DNA of 64,000 nucleotides, from contig NADL03000883.1 of the NCBI GenBank assembly GCA_002205965.3, forward strand, positions 32,210 to 96,209, given 5' to 3'. The notes beneath the pieces were generated by a model that saw only the letters and a list, made by a program, of their open reading frames with translations, made no database searches and was not told the DNA's origin. Source of the stretch: Kappaphycus alvarezii. Its lineage: Eukaryota; Rhodophyta; Florideophyceae; Gigartinales; Solieriaceae. Positions within the stretch are counted from its first letter, which is position 1, and each line of letters opens with the position of its first letter. Shown piece after piece: positions 59,091 through 64,000 of this stretch. Both the position numbers and the translations under genes were made by a program.

Positions 59091-61309
59091 CGCCCCCTCA
59101 AACTAGAATTGACCATGATAACGCCCCTTCGACCTAAAACAATCAAACATTACTTTGATGTGAACAAACAATGCCCAACTCATTCCGAAATCTTTCAAAT
59201 TTCACTCGAAGCAAAGGTTTTGTCAGAATGTCAGAGATTTGGTCTTCAGTTCGGCAATGTGACAAATGGACCTGATTTGCTGCCACGGCCTCACGAACAA
59301 AGTGGTATCGAATATCAATATGTTTGTTGCGCTCGTTAATGGACTGGTTTTTGGCAGAGCTGATAGATCCTGAGTTATCAACCAAGATTGAAATCGGAGT
59401 TGGATGATTTGAGCCCAGTATTTCAGACAAGACGTTAGACAACCATATTGCCTCCTTGGACGCAGTGCAAATGGAAATGTACTCTGCTTCACACGAAGAC
59501 AGCGCAACACATCCTTGCTTCTTCGAGCGCCACGAAACAGGACCTCCGGACATCATGAAAATATAGCTTTCCGTTGACTTGCGAGTTGTGCGACAGCCGG
59601 CCCAATCAGAATCGCTGTACCCGATGATAGTTGGAGCAGAAGAGGGACTGTAACAGATTCCGAGGTCGCTAGTTCCCTTGAGATAACGATAAACTCGCTT
59701 TACGGCTTTCCAATGGCTTTCCAGAGGCTTCTCGCAGTGTTTTGAAAGTTTACCGACAGCAAAACCAATGTCCGGGCGAGTACATACCATTAAATACATG
59801 AGACTTCCGATTGCGGAGCGATACGGTATCGATGGGGAAAGATCAGCTTCTGAGTTGTTGTCCGAGCCCCCGTTTGAAAGAACCATAGGGGTATCAACAG
59901 GCTTCGCGGTGGCCATGTTGAATCTTTCAAGTATTTTCTCAGTGTAAGATTTCTGAGAGAGATGTAACGTCCTTGTTGATCGATTGCGAGTAACTTGGAT
60001 TCCAAGAAACTCTTTGACAGGCCCCAGATCCTTCATCTTGAATCGACTCTTCAATTCAGTCTTGATGTTTTCCAGAGTTACTCGATCGTTTCCAGCAATA
60101 AGAAGGTCATCCACGTACAGAATGATTATGGAGATCGAAGAGCCCTGTCGAGAGACATAAAGACAGGGCTCATGAGGATTACTCATATAATGAAGCTCTG
60201 CGGTTAATAGCTCATGAATCTTGGCATACCACTGACGTGGAGCCTGTTTGAGCCCATATAGGGCCTTTTGAAGGCGGCATACGAGATTCGGCCTGGCTGG
60301 TCGTGAAATCCGGACGGAACTTCCATGAATATTTCCTCTTCCAACTCCCCATTAAGAAACGCGGTCACAACATCCATCTGGTCGCATTCAAGGTCAAAGA
60401 AGTTGGTGATGCAGAGAAACAGTCGTAGGGCAGAGAGAGAAACTACAGGAGCATAGGTTTAATTATACTCGAGACCTGGAACTTGTCGAAATCCTTTGGC
60501 GACTATGCGGACTTTGGGACCAACGTCTGGTTTCACACGGAAGACGTACCGGCAAGGTATGACGTGCATCCCTGGCTTTCGCGGGACAAGCTTGAACGTT
60601 CCATTTTCTCGTATGGAGTCTTCTTCCTTTTTGATTCCAGGCATCCAAAAGTCGACGTTCTCTGAAGAAGTAGCTTCCTCGTATGATGCTGGAATTCCAA
60701 TAGAGACAAGAGCGGTTTCCGCAATGAGCGATACATTTTCAAACGACCCGGAGAGCCACCATCTGCCAGGCTTCTTCGCAATCCGGGATGAACGACGAGG
60801 AGCAATACTAGAGTATCCGGGCTGGATTGGACTGGGTTCGCATCTTCATTAGCGGCAAGTGATCCCTCATCTTGTTCGCTACCAGAAGGAGATGCGATAC
60901 TACCAGAAGGAGAGTCAATCAGCAGATTCTTGGAACTGTGATTGCTGCCGATGGGATTCGTGTTCCCTTCCATTTGGTCGTCGAGAAAGCTTGAACAGTG
61001 TTGATCTTGCGGAGAATTCGAAGATTCGTCAAATATGACGTCCCTGGAAACGACAATTTTCTCAGCTGCAATGTCCCACAGCTTGTATTCCTTACTTTGG
61101 GTTGAGTACCCCATCATTAGTGCCTCACGAGACCTGGGATCCAACTTCTTGAGATCCTTCTTAGGGATAACGTACCAACATTGCGCACCGAACACTCACA
61201 GATGGGAAATATCTGATGGTGTTCCATTCCAAAGTTCATGAGGAGTAGTATTGTCGGGCAGAAAACTGGATGTAACCCGATTTAGTACATACACAGCGGT
61301 AGAAAGCGC
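59091..61309 (-). pseudogene. pol: Family-E pol (integrase end, RT, RNase H), cut by a family-B LTR
   Basis: Minus strand. The polypurine tract GAGGGGGCG precedes the LTR. The 347-codon frame 60186-59143 is intact from YMSNPHEPCL through LYVDDLLIAG and all RNase H motifs to the stop. RT front 60644-60459 and linker 61195-60533 are in other frames, and an in-frame TAA (YN stop, near 60461) replaces the ET of the RT motif. At 61309/61310, in the integrase end (TALSTAVYVLNRV), a family-B LTR interrupts it. Almost identical to the copy at 45300-47385, so the two E insertions are recent relatives. Confidence 0.92.
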
Positions 61310-62550
61310 TGTTGGAAAAGGGATAGAATGCATACGATCCCATGGTTTATAGTTGCCACCTGGACACGTGTACACTTGTAGCATGAAAAAACGAGTTGCA
61401 CCCTTCTTCTGTGTGTACACCTACTACACGTGTAAAATGGGCCAAATCGAAAGTTGCCTCGGACGAAAGCCCATTTTCGGGCAACTCAAAATCACGGCGC
61501 ATTTTGCCATTTTTCAAACCACTTGGTAATCTCCCCTCTGATTGGCTGCTAGATACGCCTCCATACCACTCACGTCGCTCCAAGTGGTGATATCTGAGCT
61601 GATCATTGTGGAGCATTCTGACACTTGGCATGTTATGGTTGGTTGATGGTTTGTCTCTATTCTATGCTCAAAGTACTGTACCCAATGTGTCATACGTGTA
61701 CTGTCTCCTATGTGGCATAAGTGTACTGTCTCCTCTCTGTCGTACGTGTACAGTATTATAGGTGTCGTACGTGTACAAGTAAACAGTGGTTTCTATATTT
61801 ATTCTATAGTTGCCTGGACTGGCTGCATACAGTTTACACCATACTCATTATACTGGCTGCCTACAAATCACTCTTGCACAAGTATGCAGCCAAAGTATGT
61901 TGATGCAGCCACGTTGCTTTTACGGTACTGCACGTATAGCACGTAAGGCTTAATTCACGTTGAACGGCCTGCATGAGATTTACGTACTGTTACGTAACAA
62001 CGTGAGACAAGCCCGCCAAAAATTGTTTTCTACTTTTATGATATTTAAGTTCCCGCCTTAAGTTCCCGCCGTTGGCTTCTGTTACAGGCCGAGAGATTAC
62101 AGTTGCGTTGGCGGGTCACGTAAGGCATAATTCACGGGTTGACTGTTTTAGTGTACGTTTACGTAACAGAACATGCATGGCTAGCATGCACGTAATGTTA
62201 CTTACGTTTTGAATATCGGTAATTATGAATTTCCCGCGCATGCAAATGAGGGATTCTGAGGCATCTCGGCTTGGGCAGGCTATAGGATCAACAAAGATAG
62301 TACTGCAAATGTAGATTTTGCTACTTTCATTTTGCTTTCACAAAGCCGAAGTGAGTACCGGCAAACAGTATAGTTGTAGTCTAATACTCATCCAAGTAAA
62401 GAAGAGGCACGGACTTGCCTTTGATTTCAACACCAACCTCACCCTTGCCGTTCTATCTCCTTTCTGTTTCTTTTATCCGTCTACACTCTTTCCCTACTTC
62501 CCTTTTCATTCTCTCTCCTCATCCCTCATCATCCCCTGTTCCTTTCATCA
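61310..62550 (+). mobile_element. Family-B 5' LTR of an element leaving the window
   Basis: TGTTGGAAAAGGG...CCTTTCATCA, 1241 bp, inserted in family-E integrase. The left flank is AGCGC. Unlike the array LTRs it is followed directly by a primer-site-like sequence and the long leader. Confidence 0.9.
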
Positions 62551-62561
62551 GGTTATGCCAG
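62551..62561 (+). other. Degenerate primer-binding site of family B
   Basis: GGTTATGCCAG follows the LTR CA. It equals GGTTATGGGCCCAG with GGC missing. This is the only B copy in the window that retains a primer site. Confidence 0.6.
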
Positions 62562-64000
62562 TCACGCTACCGCTCTTTCCGCTTGATCCGTCCCTCAACC
62601 GTTGACGTTGACGTTGAGGTAATTGCTTCTCTGTGTTGTTGTGCTGTTGTGTTGTGATTTGTTGCTTTGTGGTGAGTTGTTGTTCTTGTTTTGTGTTAGG
62701 ATCCAGTTTTTGTGATTGTCAAGCACTTCTGTGTGTGGATCCTGAGTGTTTTTGTGGTTTACCATTGTGTGTTGAATGGCAATCTTTTGTGACTACGAAC
62801 AACGTTAAGGTTGTCAAGCACTCTGTGTGTGGATCCTGAGTGTTTTGTGGTTACCATTGTGTGTTGAATCAGAGCAATCGTTGTTTGTGCTCTACTACTG
62901 TTGAGAACAATTTTTGTTTCAAGCACTCTGTGTGAGGATCCTGAGTGCTTTGTGGTGTCATTGCTCTGCTTGTCGTTTGTTGGTTTGGTTTTCTGTCTCT
63001 TTTGTGGTGTTGTGGTCATTCGGCAATTGATCAGCTCGAGTTTATTGTTTGGAAATATTGGCCTTGTTGTTTGAGGAGGAATCTAGGCCTGGTTGTTGAT
63101 ACCCCTTGCACTCTTGGAAAGCCTTCACGGCAACGGAAAAGAAGAAGACAGAGTGCCGGGGTCCGCCCAAGTTTGTCCGATTCTTTTGCCGAATCGTGGT
63201 CTTGGCAATCGGTTTTGTGATCCTCTCACCGGCTGTACTCTTTTGAGAACAGTGCCTTTGTGTAACGCGAGTTGGACGGACCGTACCATACAAACCCACG
63301 CGGTTGATAACGCGAGTTATCAAAGTCGTAAGACTGAACCCGATTCCCGGTGGGAATCACGGTGTACCAGCCGAGTCGGTCCGTTGCAGTGGCCCTTTTG
63401 CGCGCCGGCGGGACAGAGACGCTCCTCGCTTGAACGACCGATACGTACGCGAAACACCATCGCCCGTGGTCGGAGAGGGAACGACTGTCTTCTAATTCCT
63501 TACTCTGGTAGCATACCGGGTACTAGTGTTCTGCACTTGTACTTTGGTACCTGCTGGCTATACTTCTGTTGAGGTGTAGATACGTGCTGTGCACGGAAGG
63601 ACGAGGCTCATTGGTGACCTTGAGTGCTTTCACACGAGTACGACGGAAGTCAAGCAACACAGTCCGGAAGGAAACGCGCCTGAGTTAGTACGGAAAGACT
63701 GTGATTGTGGTAAGACGCCCTTTGCTGCGGGGACCTTTCGGGGTAGTGGCTGAAAATTCCTGGCCGTCTACAGGTAAAGTCGCTGTGCTTACTCGTGGCA
63801 CACGGATTGCGCTCAAAGTTGAAAGACCAGCACTGGCCGATATACAGGGGTAGCGCCCTAAGGCACAAATAAAGAGGTGGTAAAGAGGTAAAGAGGAGGA
63901 AAACTAAAGAGGTAAAGAGTTGGAAATTAACACCACGTGTCTTTGAGTAAACGCTGCAAACTTCTTATAGGGAAAGGCTTGCCGTGACAAGCGACTATCG
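62562..64000 (+). other. Full-length family-B leader
   Basis: About 1.45 kb to the window edge with no supported gene; gag should begin ~125 bp further. Contains three ~30-nt repeated hairpins (62721-62752, 62816-62844, 62921-62950), then from CCGTTGCAGTGG (63382) the sequence found in the array units, with the 87-codon ORF broken by an extra G (~63741), the TAAAGAGG tract and the start of the conserved hairpin at the very end. Confidence 0.8.
62721..62950 (+). repeat. Three spaced copies of a hairpin-forming repeat in the B leader
   Basis: Each has AAGCACTC near its start and GAGTGTTT or GAGTGCTT near its end around GGATCC. The third copy forms a perfect 8-bp stem, the second has one G-U pair and the first one extra base. 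Spacing is about 95-105 bp. Confidence 0.7.

Overview
The window is eukaryotic nuclear DNA made almost wholly of Ty1/copia-type LTR retrotransposons. I find no host gene, rRNA gene, conventional tRNA gene or CRISPR array in 64 kb. Every convincing reading frame is a copia protein (Gag with a CCHC knuckle, DSG/DSA protease, HHCC + DDE integrase, YVDD reverse transcriptase, RNase H) or a leader-encoded zinc-finger protein. The standard genetic code fits. Complete elements carry GGTTATGGGCCCAG directly after the LTR. This is complementary to the anticodon arm of initiator tRNA-Met, the half-tRNA priming known from Drosophila copia and Ty5, and not the usual plant 3'-CCA priming site. The species cannot be fixed from sequence alone; a fungus, alga, oomycete-like protist or invertebrate with a repeat-rich genome would all fit.

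Layout. 1-1283: a + strand family-A LTR with a 72-bp satellite. 1284-6494: family-A element on the minus strand, cut at both ends. 6496-40219: a head-to-tail array of family B, with six LTRs and five gag-pol regions sharing LTRs at a ~6.4 kb period. Units 2-6 carry the same 236-bp scrap of family-A LTR where the primer-binding site should be. 40220-43860: a broken family-D element (pol in two opposed halves) with three or four miniature LTR elements carrying a tRNA-like module. 43861-52185: a full-length family-E element (44745-51420, minus) between two inverted family-B LTR fragments. 52186-64000: a five-level nest, D gag cut by F, F by C, C by E2, E2 by a B element that runs off the right edge.

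Most notable. Families A, C and E each carry, between the primer site and gag, an extra ORF with two U1/JAZ-spaced C2H2 fingers. A versus C comparison shows mostly synonymous change, so it has been selected as protein. In A and C the second finger is displaced by one nucleotide relative to E. Second, a 324-bp TRIM-like element (41573-41896) has 83/84-bp TG...CA repeats, a near-perfect target duplication and a tRNA-like A-box/T-arm across its LTR-internal boundary. Third, the B array appears to have arisen from nested insertion followed by unequal crossing-over.

Caution: the B copies differ largely by single-base changes in homopolymer length. That looks at least partly like long-read sequencing error, so many frameshifts noted here may not be real.
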